Of a DNA stretch of 24,498 nucleotides, positions 1 through 7,708 are shown piece after piece; positions within the stretch are counted from its first letter, which is position 1, and each line of letters starts with the position of its first letter. Source of the stretch: Planctomycetota bacterium. Its GTDB lineage: Bacteria; Planctomycetota; Phycisphaerae; WQYP01. The translations under genes were made by a program, and so were the position numbers. Under the pieces are notes generated by a model, which worked only from the letters and a program-made list of their open reading frames with translations, ran no database searches and was not told the origin of the DNA. The stretch spans positions 1 through 24,498 of the forward strand of contig JAJZOA010000049.1 of NCBI GenBank assembly GCA_021852225.1, read 5' to 3'.

Positions 1-265
1 AAACCGTTCCGGGGGCTAAATGCAACTGACGGGCGATAAATGTCTGATTCGGTGGCTTCGGCATCGTGCTTAAAATATGCTTTGTGCGCACAGATTGCAA
101 TGGGGGGGAATCGGTGTTAAAGGTTACCGTTACGTTGCCTCCTGCCGCCGGAAGTAAGAGCTTGTCAGTTCCAACTGAACCGCTTCCGGTGGGTTGCCCA
201 GCCGTGCGGTCCATTTCGAGAGGCTTCCATGAAAGCCGCTCGGTTTCTGCGGGCAAATTATCCAT
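1..265 (-). CDS. N-terminus of an unidentified protein, runs off the left edge
   Basis: An ATG at 263-265 on the minus strand opens a frame with no stop down to base 2, giving 88 residues beginning MDNLPAETERLSWKPLEMDR. A strong Shine-Dalgarno GGAGG lies 8 bases upstream (plus-strand CCTCC at 273-277), which is the main reason to believe it. The visible part has no signal peptide or membrane segment and is rich in Pro, Thr and Gly (a stretch LLLPAAGGNVTVTF is the most hydrophobic). I do not recognise a family. It lies downstream of the PEP-CTERM gene on the same strand, 206 bases after its stop, so it may be co-transcribed or have its own promoter. The gene continues outside the window, so length and product cannot be judged. 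Confidence 0.55.
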   Translation of the reverse strand, partial: MDNLPAETERLSWKPLEMDRTAGQPTGSGSVGTDKLLLPAAGGNVTVTFNTDSPPLQSVRTKHILSTMPKPPNQTFIARQLHLAPGTV

Positions 266-279
266 AAATTCGACCTCCT

Positions 280-340
280 TTTCGCGCAGCGCGAAAGTTC
301 AAACGGGCGCGGTGGCGACACTTTCGCCAGGCTTGGCGAA
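280..340. repeat. Two short hairpins between the PEP-CTERM gene and the left-edge gene
   Basis: Bases 280-296 are palindromic around one central base (TTTCGCGC-A-GCGCGAAA). Bases 323-340 form a 6-bp stem TTCGCC/GGCGAA with a 6-base loop. Neither is followed by a T tract on the minus strand, so they are not classical intrinsic terminators. They could be RNA-stabilising stems or a processing/attenuation site just ahead of the Shine-Dalgarno of the left-edge gene. Confidence 0.4.
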
Positions 341-471
341 CTGTGCGGATGGTTACACAGGTCATACACCATCGACGGGGAATCGGGTCGGCTGACGCGA
401 GCGCCCGCGGATTACTCCGCCCGTCCAAACGAGATTTTGTGCATTTCCAGCGCAGGCGGAGCCTCGCATCG

Positions 472-1341
472 TCAGGCTGTCGCTGGTTGTTTGCGCCGCG
501 CCAGCAGCAGACCCGCAACCGGCAAAGCAAGCAGCGCCAAGGAAGCTGGTTCGGGCGCGCTAGCGGGTGAAACCAGTTGAATGGCGTCGAGTCCGTTACC
601 GCTGCCGTCGGTGCCACCAAGCGAATTCTTACTCCAACTGAGCGTGATATTTCCGTTGGCATCCGGCGTAATGCCCTTGAAAACATAATAATTGCTGACC
701 GCGCTTGAGGTGGATGTTGCGCCCGGATTACTCAGCCACACGGTCGGATTTGCAAAGGCCGTGCCGCTCTGTTCCAGAAGAGTGACTGCCGAACCGCCAT
801 TGACACTGAAATTCGCCGCGCCACTGTAGGCTCCGCTGCCTTGGAATGTCGTGTAAATAACGACTGAATATGTCCCCGATTCAACGTTGCTGAATTCGGC
901 GGTGGCTAACGTACCTTCGTCATTTTCAATGGCACCAGACACAAGCATTTGGTCTGCAGATGCGGTGGCATTGTTGCTGGAAGTGACCGACTTGGTGGCG
1001 TTAATGTAATGAGCCGTAGTGTAACTGAATGTAATCGGATTGCCGCCGACTCCGGTGGCCGCTGCGCCGGTGTTGTCAGTCAGGGAGGTCAATGAACCGC
1101 TGGTGATCTTGGTGCCTTCCTCGCCGGAAATGTTGTTCCAGTTTGCCTGTGCATAATTGCCGCTGCCACCGTTGGCGATTGTGACGCCTGCAGTTCCGGC
1201 GAAAGCTGGGAACGTGTAACCATCACCAGTTTCTGCAATCTTCACACCCACGCTGTTGGCGTGGGCGGTGCCCGCAAGGGAACAGAAGCCTCCCAAAAGG
1301 GCGGCAGCGGCGACAATACGACCTGAAGATTTGAGAATCAT
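472..1341 (-). CDS. PEP-CTERM sorting domain protein, secreted
   Basis: Predicted exported surface protein of 289 residues. Residues 1-28 form a Sec signal peptide (KSSGR, then a hydrophobic run, cleavage likely after AHA). The last 28 residues are a textbook PEP-CTERM tripartite tail: the Pro-Glu-Pro motif in APEPAS (about 262-267), a hydrophobic helix, and a basic end (ARRK). Such tails are recognised by an exosortase, which is not in this window. The body is rich in Gly, Ser, Thr and Asn, has few charges and looks like a beta-sandwich domain ending 'GNGLDAIQLVSP', as in many planctomycete and verrucomicrobial PEP-CTERM proteins. I chose the ATG at 1341 because AGGAG precedes it by 7-8 bases and the signal peptide starts there; the frame stays open further upstream to 1416 without support. 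A clear promoter lies about 230 bases upstream. Ligand or function of the body is unknown. Confidence 0.88.
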   Translation of the reverse strand: MILKSSGRIVAAAALLGGFCSLAGTAHANSVGVKIAETGDGYTFPAFAGTAGVTIANGGSGNYAQANWNNISGEEGTKITSGSLTSLTDNTGAAATGVGGNPITFSYTTAHYINATKSVTSSNNATASADQMLVSGAIENDEGTLATAEFSNVESGTYSVVIYTTFQGSGAYSGAANFSVNGGSAVTLLEQSGTAFANPTVWLSNPGATSTSSAVSNYYVFKGITPDANGNITLSWSKNSLGGTDGSGNGLDAIQLVSPASAPEPASLALLALPVAGLLLARRKQPATA

Positions 1342-1475
1342 AATTCTCACTCCTGAAAAAATTGCCCCGCGACCGTCGCAGTAACGAGCCGCTTGGCCGC
1401 AGAAGGCGGGAATCACAAAAGCTTTTTCAAAAACTGCCGAACGCCGCGCGTTTACGCGAGCAAAATTTTGCCTTT

Positions 1476-1532
1476 AAGCCGCAAACCGAGCCGAATCTGC
1501 TTCATATCGAATGGGCGAATCGCTCGCGGCTT
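1476..1532 (-). promoter_or_regulatory. Candidate structured element in the 5' leader of the PEP-CTERM gene
   Basis: The promoter at 1573-1601 would start transcription near 1566, leaving a leader of about 225 bases before the ATG at 1341. Inside it, minus-strand AAGCCGC pairs with GCGGCTT 43 bases later, and CGAGC just inside pairs with GCTCG, giving a nested stem with an asymmetric bulge around a 30-base apex. Not matched to a known riboswitch class by eye. Confidence 0.35.
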
Positions 1533-1572
1533 TAGCCATATTTCATGCTTCTGAACGCATGTTGGAAAAATA

Positions 1573-1601
1573 CTTATACTACATAAATGCGCAAGTGTCA
1601 A
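1573..1601 (-). promoter_or_regulatory. Sigma-70-type promoter of the PEP-CTERM gene
   Basis: On the minus strand TTGACA (plus 1596-1601) is followed by a 17-base spacer and TATAAG (plus 1573-1578). This is a perfect -35 and a 5-of-6 -10 at optimal spacing, the best promoter match in the window. It points to the PEP-CTERM gene. Confidence 0.7.
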
Positions 1602-1602
1602 G

Positions 1603-1621
1603 AATAATATCGAATATTATT
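1603..1621. promoter_or_regulatory. Inverted repeat directly upstream of the -35 box
   Basis: AATAATA-TCGAA-TATTATT is a perfect 7-bp inverted repeat with a 5-base centre, ending one base upstream of the PEP-CTERM promoter -35. A second one lies at 1635-1649 (ATGTG-TTGCG-CACAT). Position suits an activator site. No regulator family can be assigned. Confidence 0.4.
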
Positions 1622-1904
1622 TGATATTTTGTACATGTGTTGCGCACATATTTTACGTGATTGTATGGCCGTCTTCGATCCCGACTTAGGATCGCTAGAA
1701 TCTCATAATATAGGCGTATATTTCATCTGGATGTGATTTTTTATGAATGATGCGACTCGGTGACAGCCGGCGACCTAACTGAATTAGCGCTTAGAAAAAA
1801 TTCAATTGACATGACCTTTTCGTAAATAAATATGCCATACTAAAGGATTGAAAAATAATGAGAATGCCATTGATGTGCGCACAAAAAATATTTTCTGATG
1901 CCGA

Positions 1905-1933
1905 TCAATGAGCTAACCGGTCAATGAGCTAAC
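1905..1933. repeat. 16-bp-period tandem duplication over the 3' end of the pabC-like gene
   Basis: The 13-mer TCAATGAGCTAAC occurs at 1905-1917 and again at 1921-1933. The second copy encodes the last residues and the stop codon (LLAH, TGA) of the gene; the first copy is just downstream. It looks like a recent slippage or short duplication. Confidence 0.8.
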
Positions 1934-2793
1934 AGGATCGCACGCAGTCGGCGGGTTTGCTCTCCTGGTCTTTCAGTTCCAACCGCATGCCGTTCCACCC
2001 GGACCACAGGCATGATTCCCATGATGCTGTTGGTGATAAAGATTTCCGAAGCCAGCAGTACATCTTCTATGCGCAGCAGCTTTTCCAGTATCCTTATTCC
2101 TTCCGCCGCTGCCAATTCCAGAACCCGCTGTCGCATAATTCCTGGAAGCACAAGTCTAAGTTCGGGTCTTTCGGGAACCCTGAGCGGGGGGGTAAAGACC
2201 TCGCCGGCCTTATTCACCAGGAATACGTTGCTGATACATCCTTCCGCGAGCCACTTTTCCGAAGCGCTAAACCACAGCGCCTCGCCCGCGCCGGTCTTTT
2301 GTGCGCCGCGCAGCGCGAACATACGGTCCATATAGCTTGTGGTTTTATGACCGCAGAGGGGAGACATCGGATTCTGATAAAAGCTGCTTACCTCCACGGT
2401 CATTCCTTTTTCATACAGCGTTTCCGGATAAGGACTGAAGGGCGCTGCGGAAATCAGCACCGTTCGTGGCGGATCAGGATGCTCCTCATTGGCGGCCATC
2501 ATGTCTCCGTGTGACACGGTCAGACGGAGGCGCGCATCGGTCAGGTCGTTGGCCTCCAGCAACTCGGCAATCTGGGCGGCAATTATGGTTGAATCCAGTT
2601 CGACCGCCAGGTCCAATTCCCGGCAGCTTGTATGCAGTCGCCCCAGATGCCGTTCCAGCAGAGGCACACTCCCATTGGAAGCCCGCATGGTTTCAAAGAG
2701 GCCGATTCCGTGCAGAAAGCCGCTGTCAAACGGCGCTATCCGAGCCTGGTCATAAGGGATAATTTCGCCATTAAGCAATACATAATCAGACAT
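1921..2793 (-). CDS. Class IV PLP-dependent aminotransferase / aminodeoxychorismate lyase-like
   Basis: A 290-residue fold-type IV PLP enzyme. This family includes 4-amino-4-deoxychorismate lyase (PabC, folate synthesis), branched-chain aminotransferase (IlvE) and D-amino acid aminotransferase. Seen: the N-terminal SGFLHGIGLFETM (about 24-36), the PLP lysine K150 in GHKTTSY, the E184 region EGCISNVFLV that holds the pyridine nitrogen, and a C-terminal ASEIFITNSIMGIMPV. The length and the short GIGLFET loop favour a PabC-like enzyme over IlvE, but by eye this is not decisive. AAGGA stands 7 bases before the ATG. It is the last gene of a minus-strand operon, 26 bases after rsmA. Its stop codon lies in a small tandem duplication. 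Confidence 0.85.
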   Translation of the reverse strand: MSDYVLLNGEIIPYDQARIAPFDSGFLHGIGLFETMRASNGSVPLLERHLGRLHTSCRELDLAVELDSTIIAAQIAELLEANDLTDARLRLTVSHGDMMAANEEHPDPPRTVLISAAPFSPYPETLYEKGMTVEVSSFYQNPMSPLCGHKTTSYMDRMFALRGAQKTGAGEALWFSASEKWLAEGCISNVFLVNKAGEVFTPPLRVPERPELRLVLPGIMRQRVLELAAAEGIRILEKLLRIEDVLLASEIFITNSIMGIMPVVRVERHAVGTERPGEQTRRLRAILLAH

Positions 2794-2819
2794 ATAAATA
2801 TCCTTATATTATTTGATGG

Positions 2820-3821
2820 TCAATGGAATATTGATTCCGATGAGGGCCGGTCTTTTTCCTGTTCGCCGGTTATCCGCCGCATGGAATCGGCCGCGCCATC
2901 GACACTCCAAAGTGCGTCCGCCAGTTGCCGCAGCCGTTCAGGAGGAAGTGTTTCGGCCCGTGCTCGCAGATCGCACCCGACTCCCGTTGCGGCGGCGGAA
3001 AGGGCCGGAAACGAAAGATTTTTAAAGCCGTGCCGCAGGGCGTTTGCCAGATTCTGCCGCCGGTGCGAAAACAGGCGGGTGATGACGATCTGAAGCCATC
3101 GAACATGGGCTACTTTTATCATTAAGTCGTGATCCGGGGTTATCCGCACCAGTGCGGACCGGATTTTGGGTGGGGGCCAGAAGCAACCAGGTGCAATTGA
3201 CCGCAGCACTTCCACGCGTGCCAGCAGTTGAATCAGAACGCCTAGTCCGCCATAGTCGGCTGTACCGGGTGTGGCGGCCATGCGCTGGGCCACTTCCCAT
3301 TGAACCGTAAACACCATTCGTTCCAAGTGGAAGCCCGGCGCGCCGTCAATCGTGGCAATCGGTCCGGTTAAACACTGCAATACGAGCAGTTCCGCGACAA
3401 GCGGACTTGCGACATTATAGGGCAGGTTGGAAACCAGCTTGACGCTGGACCGGCACGACATATGCTCTTGTACGAGTCGATTTAATTCACGGATTACAAC
3501 AGGGTTGACCTGGTGCTTGCCCGCAAGCACATCGGCGCACAGCCAACGGATGTTTTTTTCGGCTGACCAATAACCGGACGCAGCCCGCAATAGCGGTTGA
3601 TCCACATCCACCGCCAGGACCGCAGCCGCGCGCCGGGCCAGTAGGCTTGTCAGGTTTCCCGGCCCCGGACCGACTTCTAGAATCGTATCAGCGGGTGTGA
3701 TGTCCGCCTCCGCCATAATGGCCGCCAGCATGGATTCGTCCATCATGAAATTCTGGCCAAAATGGTGCTTCGGCCCGCTGCCCGCGGCGTCCAGAACTGT
3801 CTGTATCTCTTGCCTGCGCAT
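2820..3821 (-). CDS. rsmA: 16S rRNA (adenine1518/1519-N6)-dimethyltransferase
   Basis: RsmA/KsgA uses S-adenosylmethionine to dimethylate two adjacent adenines in helix 45 of 16S rRNA late in small-subunit assembly. Seen in the 333-residue product: FGQNF (21-25), the SAM-binding loop EVGPGPGNL (49-57), acidic VDVD (71-74), the catalytic NLPY (132-135, SNLPYNVASP), and a C-terminal WPPPKI followed by the helical rRNA-binding domain with LFSHRRQNLANAL. It is longer than the usual 260-290 residues, with an insertion around 100-128 before NLPY and a short polar tail. The ATG at 3821 has a purine-rich AAGGGCGG upstream; another ATG 5 bases earlier is out of frame. It follows the upstream membrane-protein gene by 19 bases and precedes the pabC-like gene by 26, so the group is an operon. 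Confidence 0.96.
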   Translation of the reverse strand: MRRQEIQTVLDAAGSGPKHHFGQNFMMDESMLAAIMAEADITPADTILEVGPGPGNLTSLLARRAAAVLAVDVDQPLLRAASGYWSAEKNIRWLCADVLAGKHQVNPVVIRELNRLVQEHMSCRSSVKLVSNLPYNVASPLVAELLVLQCLTGPIATIDGAPGFHLERMVFTVQWEVAQRMAATPGTADYGGLGVLIQLLARVEVLRSIAPGCFWPPPKIRSALVRITPDHDLMIKVAHVRWLQIVITRLFSHRRQNLANALRHGFKNLSFPALSAAATGVGCDLRARAETLPPERLRQLADALWSVDGAADSMRRITGEQEKDRPSSESIFH

Positions 3822-3840
3822 GCCATACCGCCCTTATCCG

Positions 3841-4692
3841 TCAATTTGCCGCAAATTCAATAGTCAGCTCAGGAGGGTCGGTGTTGCCGCGCTGACCAGT
3901 GCGGGTGCCACGGACAGAAATTCGCGCGATATAGAGGCGCCGGTATTTTGATTGTATTTCCATGGGAAAAGGCTTCCCGGCCAGTATGGATGCCAGCCAA
4001 TTCATAATTTGTGGTGCCGCGGATTTGGCATATCCGGCACCCGCATAAACCGCCAGCGTCTGGCGAAGAGACCGGCCAACCTCCGGCTGCAAGCCTGCGA
4101 CCTTTTGCATCACAAAGGACCTGGGCATCGGCAGCAGGCCGATGTGCAGGGACCGGATGCGAACCCGCGCCCTTGGTTCGTGGTCGGCAGCTATCGGCAT
4201 CATGCGCACACTCACAGCCATAGTCACCAGCGGTCGAAATGGCAGGCGGTTGTCCTGAATCGCGAAAACAATGGTATTATTTTCAAAATGTATAAACGGA
4301 TTGGCCAACGAGGCCGTTGCGGAATTGTGCTGGCGACCATGCTGAACATTTTCCAGTGTGACCGCCAGCAGCGAATTTATTTCGTCCTGTGTGATCCGCC
4401 AGGTGATGCGGCTTAGCCGCGGATTTTGTAATTCGTTGCGCAAAGCCAGAAAAGAGGCCTGTGCGTGATTGGCATTGTCGCGCACCTGGCGGTGAATCGG
4501 ATTCAACGGGCGATACCAGCCGGGCGAACTGACGACCAGCAGCACGAGCAGCAGAAAAAAGCCGGCAAATAGTCCGCCAATTATCGCCAGATAATGGATC
4601 GGTCGGGTCGGCTTTATTTCACGAAAAAACCGCTGGACGAACAGCACGCGATGGTGACGGACAACTGCCGTCGATACGCCTGGCCTGCTCAT
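3841..4692 (-). CDS. Membrane-anchored protein of unknown function, possibly YpmS/DUF2140-like
   Basis: 283 residues. A basic cytoplasmic N-terminus (residues 1-32) is followed by one strong membrane helix (about 33-56) and a large outside domain. That domain has TWRITQDEINSLLAV (about 98-112), then alternating beta strands such as NNTIVFAIQ and RVRIRSLHIGLLPMPRSFV. The order 'helix with NSLL, strands, S-x-x-x-G-x-L-P-x-P-x-S-F' resembles the YpmS/DUF2140 group, but I hold this loosely. Its start codon overlaps the stop of the DUF192 gene (ATGA, 4689-4692), so translation is coupled. Context with rsmA is typical of planctomycete clusters and does not reveal a role. Confidence 0.8.
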   Translation of the reverse strand: MSRPGVSTAVVRHHRVLFVQRFFREIKPTRPIHYLAIIGGLFAGFFLLLVLLVVSSPGWYRPLNPIHRQVRDNANHAQASFLALRNELQNPRLSRITWRITQDEINSLLAVTLENVQHGRQHNSATASLANPFIHFENNTIVFAIQDNRLPFRPLVTMAVSVRMMPIAADHEPRARVRIRSLHIGLLPMPRSFVMQKVAGLQPEVGRSLRQTLAVYAGAGYAKSAAPQIMNWLASILAGKPFPMEIQSKYRRLYIARISVRGTRTGQRGNTDPPELTIEFAAN

Positions 4693-5264
4693 GGACGGCT
4701 CACTTCCCGGCTGGCGGCTGACGATATCGCTTTAAGCTGTCGCAGAGGTAATTTGATTACCATTCCTTCATGCAGGCCGCATCGGTGAATGGAACCGGCC
4801 TTCAATTCAATGGCAAAGGAAATTGGGCCGCGACTGCGATATATTGTTTTGCCATTGTCCACCGGCATGGTCGTGCAATTCGTCACTTTTCCTGATTTTC
4901 GCAGAAAAAGAATATCCAGGGGTATCAGCGTATCTTTCATCCAGAATCTTGCGTTCTGCGGCGGCTGGAACACAAATATCATGCCCTGGCTGGCGGACAG
5001 GCTGGATATATTCATAAGGCCTTTTTCCTGCTGGGCGCCCGTAGCAGCTACCCACAAGGTGAATGTGCATTGATTGATCCGCATTTTTACGGTGGGCAGT
5101 ATCGGAACTGGATGGAGAAGATCACCCCGGCTGCGCATGCCCTTTGCGCTGAACCACACGGCAAAAATGGCCAGCAGAACTATGCCGATAAGCAGGGCCC
5201 GATTTGGCTGGCGTTTGGGCCTACCCAAACCGCTGGCAGTCATAGTTTCAGAAACATTAACCAA
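4689..5264 (-). CDS. DUF192 family protein, membrane-anchored
   Basis: 191 residues. A basic N-terminus is followed by a membrane helix or uncleaved signal (about 21-40) and the DUF192 domain (about 60-180). Landmarks are WVAATGAQQEKGLMN (71-85), GMIFVFQPPQNARFWMKDTLIPLDILFL (94-121, with the family's F-W-M-K-x-T motif) and the closing AIELKAGSIHRCGLHEGM. DUF192 proteins are small outward-facing beta-barrel proteins of uncertain role. The start is probably the TTG at 5264: GGAG lies 6 bases upstream, whereas the ATG at 5243 has no ribosome site. It is the first gene of the operon ending with the pabC-like gene and is divergent from the Minf_1886 gene across 290 bases. Confidence 0.88.
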   Translation of the reverse strand: MVNVSETMTASGLGRPKRQPNRALLIGIVLLAIFAVWFSAKGMRSRGDLLHPVPILPTVKMRINQCTFTLWVAATGAQQEKGLMNISSLSASQGMIFVFQPPQNARFWMKDTLIPLDILFLRKSGKVTNCTTMPVDNGKTIYRSRGPISFAIELKAGSIHRCGLHEGMVIKLPLRQLKAISSAASREVSRP

Positions 5265-5554
5265 GCGGAACTCCGATTAAATGCGGAATTTCCCGGACCG
5301 ACCGGATTTTTTTTCCACAGCGTATATTTTAGTGCAAATCGGCCCCGATTGGGAGTCTGAACTGGCCGGATTCGGTTCTTGTGAAAAAATAGTGTCAGCC
5401 GCTGCAACCAACCTGGATCCGGGGGACACAACCTTTGCGCGACTTGAAGGCGAAGGGCGGTAGAGTTATAACCAACTTGGCGGCATGACATGAAGACCGG
5501 CCACGCCGGACGGTTAACGCACTTGGAGTTTGCGGGAAAGGGATCGGTGAGTGC

Positions 5555-5971
5555 ATGAACAAACTAGAAAAGAAAACCCTGAAGCAGATTGCCCGAAATA
5601 CAGGAATTTACCCGCCCGAGGCTTTTGAATTTGTTCGCCACGGCCTGGCGTATGCCGTGTCGCGGATTCATGAGGCGGAAAAAACCGCCGAAGAGCCACA
5701 GCGTCACATTACGGGCCAGCAACTTTCCTGGGGGTTGCGCGATTTCGCCATTCGGCGGTATGGTGTGATGGCCCGCGCAGTGCTGCGGCACTGGAATATC
5801 AATCGAACGGAAGATTTTGGTCGCATTGTGTTCGCCATGGTGGAAGATGGAATTATGCGGAAAACGCCGCAGGATTCCTTAAATGATTTTGATCATGTGT
5901 ACGATATGAATCAGGTGTTCGAGCCTCCCCAACGGCAGATAAAGCCTTCAGAGGCGACCTTTCGGCTTTAA
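5555..5971 (+). CDS. Minf_1886 family protein
   Basis: 138 residues. The start MNKLEKKTLKQIARNTGIYP and the segments YPPEAFEFVRHGLAYAV, ITGQQLSWGLRDFAIRRYG and NRTEDFGRIVFAMVEDGIM are those of the Minf_1886 (TIGR04138-type) family, found mainly in Planctomycetes and Verrucomicrobia and of unknown function. It is soluble, with no signal peptide. The ATG at 5555 has GGTGAG at a short distance. It is followed after 116 bases by the O-antigen ligase-like gene on the same strand. It is the best single taxonomic marker in the window. Confidence 0.9.
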   Translation: MNKLEKKTLKQIARNTGIYPPEAFEFVRHGLAYAVSRIHEAEKTAEEPQRHITGQQLSWGLRDFAIRRYGVMARAVLRHWNINRTEDFGRIVFAMVEDGIMRKTPQDSLNDFDHVYDMNQVFEPPQRQIKPSEATFRL

Positions 5972-6087
5972 CCATGACACGCCGTTGCCCGTGACTCGAC
6001 CGGCTCGTACGGGCCAGCGGTTCTTACGCCCGCGGCCGTCGGCAGAGTGCGACGCCAACCACCTCAACCGTCCCGCAGGTAGCTTCA

Positions 6088-7542
6088 ATGAATGGCAGTC
6101 AGGGTTTCCAATGTTTCCTTCGCCGCGTCGTCGGCGGCATTGTCTGCATTGCAATTGTGTATGCTCCATGGGCGTGGGGCTGCGTCTGGCCAGTGCCCTT
6201 GGCGGGTCTGGAAATTCTATTGGGTGCTGGGGGGGTGTTCTGGATATTGTCCTGGATAGGGGCCTTGCAGAGGCCAAAAATCCCGCGCATTTTGCAGGTC
6301 TGCACCGGCTGGATTCTGCTTCAGGGCTGGTTCATGGCATTCAATGCGCGGAGTGCCTATAACCCGCACACACATCAATTGCTGCCAACGCAACCGCCGG
6401 TTCCGTTTCTGCCCGGAGCTTCCGACCGATCGATTGCGGTCGCCTCAATGATTCATATTACGGCTATTCTTCTGGCACTGCTGATTGCGGTTGATCTGAT
6501 GGGCCGCTGTAACTGGCGGAGGGTGGTCTGGCATTTAATGGCGATTGTTGGTGCGAGCGTCGCGTGCTATGGCCTGATTTCCCGTTGGGGCTGGCTGCCG
6601 GCCATGGTGCATAAGCCAAGCTTTCCGACATCGCCATTTGGCCCGTTTAATTATCATGGCATCGCCGGGGCATTTTTGAATCTGGCCATTCCTGCTCAGG
6701 TCGGTCTGGCGGGACTGTTCCTGACGAGCAAAAAGGGCCGCAAATGGGGCCTTTTCTTTTTCTTCGCGGCGCTGGTCACACTGCTGGGGCTTATCACAAA
6801 TGTGTCGCGTGGTGCCGTGTTAATCGGCCTGGGCGAAATGGCGATCCTGATTCTTATTCTGTACCGCCGGTTTGCAAAAGCCGATCTGACCCGATCAGGG
6901 GCCGCTTCGGCAAATCGGGTGGCTTGCTGGAGCGTGGCATTGGCAGGCGCAGCAGTGGTGCTTGCTGCCGGAGTTGGAACATTTTATTTGAATCCCCGAT
7001 GGCATTCGTTTGCGAGTTATTTTGATACGCTGCATTCCAGCCGTGTTCTGGCATGGCGTGTGAGTTGGGGCATGATGACAACGCACCCGATCTTTGGTTC
7101 TGGCGCGGGCAGTTTCAAATTGCGCTTTCCGATATCCCACCATTGGATTCCCGCGCTTTATGACCACTGGATTCAGACCTTCTACCAGCCTGGGCATCAT
7201 GTCAGTCAATGGAGCTACGCCAGTGAAGATTACTTGCAAAATCTGGTTGAATTCGGATGGGCGGGCGGTCTGGCTTGGGCCGGTATTCTATGCGGGTGGC
7301 TTGTTAATTCGTTGCGATCGGCTCGTGCCGACGGTCCGGATTGGTCGTCGGAGTCCGTGTTTCGGTCGTGTGCATGGGTGGCGCTTCTGGGGCTGTTTTG
7401 CCATTCAACTTTTGACTATCCTCTGGAAATTGCGCCCATCCAGTTGTATGCGATCATCTATCTGGCCATGATGTATCAACCCTTAGGTCAGATTGCCGGC
7501 AATGCGGTTAAATCTGGGGGCGTGTCCGGCGAAACGCGGTAA
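6088..7542 (+). CDS. O-antigen ligase / Wzy-like polytopic membrane protein
   Basis: 484 residues with about a dozen hydrophobic helices. It shows the Wzy_C/WaaL layout: many N-terminal helices, a central NVSRGAVLIGLGEMAIL segment (the family's S-R-G/G-x-L-L motif), a large polar outside loop containing THPIFGSGAGSFKLRFP and HHVSQWSYASEDYLQNLVEFGWAGGLAW (the H/E-D-x-L-Q-x-L-x-E-x-G-x-x-G signature), and terminal helices with HSTFDYPLEI. Members join or polymerise surface glycans, or glycosylate pilins or other proteins; the substrate here is unknown and no other glycan genes lie nearby. The ATG at 6088 has a modest AGGT site. In many planctomycetes such 'O-antigen ligase family' genes stand alone, as here. 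Confidence 0.85.
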   Translation: MNGSQGFQCFLRRVVGGIVCIAIVYAPWAWGCVWPVPLAGLEILLGAGGVFWILSWIGALQRPKIPRILQVCTGWILLQGWFMAFNARSAYNPHTHQLLPTQPPVPFLPGASDRSIAVASMIHITAILLALLIAVDLMGRCNWRRVVWHLMAIVGASVACYGLISRWGWLPAMVHKPSFPTSPFGPFNYHGIAGAFLNLAIPAQVGLAGLFLTSKKGRKWGLFFFFAALVTLLGLITNVSRGAVLIGLGEMAILILILYRRFAKADLTRSGAASANRVACWSVALAGAAVVLAAGVGTFYLNPRWHSFASYFDTLHSSRVLAWRVSWGMMTTHPIFGSGAGSFKLRFPISHHWIPALYDHWIQTFYQPGHHVSQWSYASEDYLQNLVEFGWAGGLAWAGILCGWLVNSLRSARADGPDWSSESVFRSCAWVALLGLFCHSTFDYPLEIAPIQLYAIIYLAMMYQPLGQIAGNAVKSGGVSGETR

Positions 7543-7585
7543 AACGCGGCCGTATATTCGCAAACGCAAAAATATTTTATTTGCA

Positions 7586-7615
7586 TTCAACTTTTCGATG
7601 CCGCGTTGGTATACT
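7586..7615 (+). promoter_or_regulatory. Putative promoter for the tail-anchored coiled-coil gene
   Basis: TTCAAC (7586-7591), 18 bases, TATACT (7610-7615). The -10 is good and the -35 fair. It lies about 95 bases before the ATG at 7709. Confidence 0.4.
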
Positions 7616-7708
7616 CATTGATCTGGCTGGAGTTTTTTGCCAGGGCAGCCCAAATGAATACGCTGGAATGCTCAGGCGGAGCGTTTCATACGGAAACCGG
7701 ATGATATT

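Larger units (their letters stand above)
1417..1920. other. AT-rich intergenic region between the PEP-CTERM gene and the pabC-like gene
   Basis: About 500 bases without a credible gene. It holds the leader, promoter and inverted repeats described separately (1476-1649). From about 1650 to 1900 the DNA is AT-rich; a TTGACA at 1806-1811 on the plus strand lacks a good -10 and no plus-strand gene follows. The end carries the tandem duplication at 1905-1933. Confidence 0.6.

Noticed and set aside
1806..1811. A perfect TTGACA on the plus strand
   Set aside because: No acceptable -10 at 16-18 bases and no plus-strand gene downstream; AT-rich DNA makes chance matches likely.
2466..2762. Plus-strand frames of 90-100 codons opposite the pabC-like gene
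   Set aside because: Shadows of a well-supported minus-strand gene.
7533..7550. Direct repeat AAACGCGG, two copies 10 bases apart, over the stop codon of the ligase gene
   Set aside because: Too short, and not associated with any other feature; likely chance or slippage.
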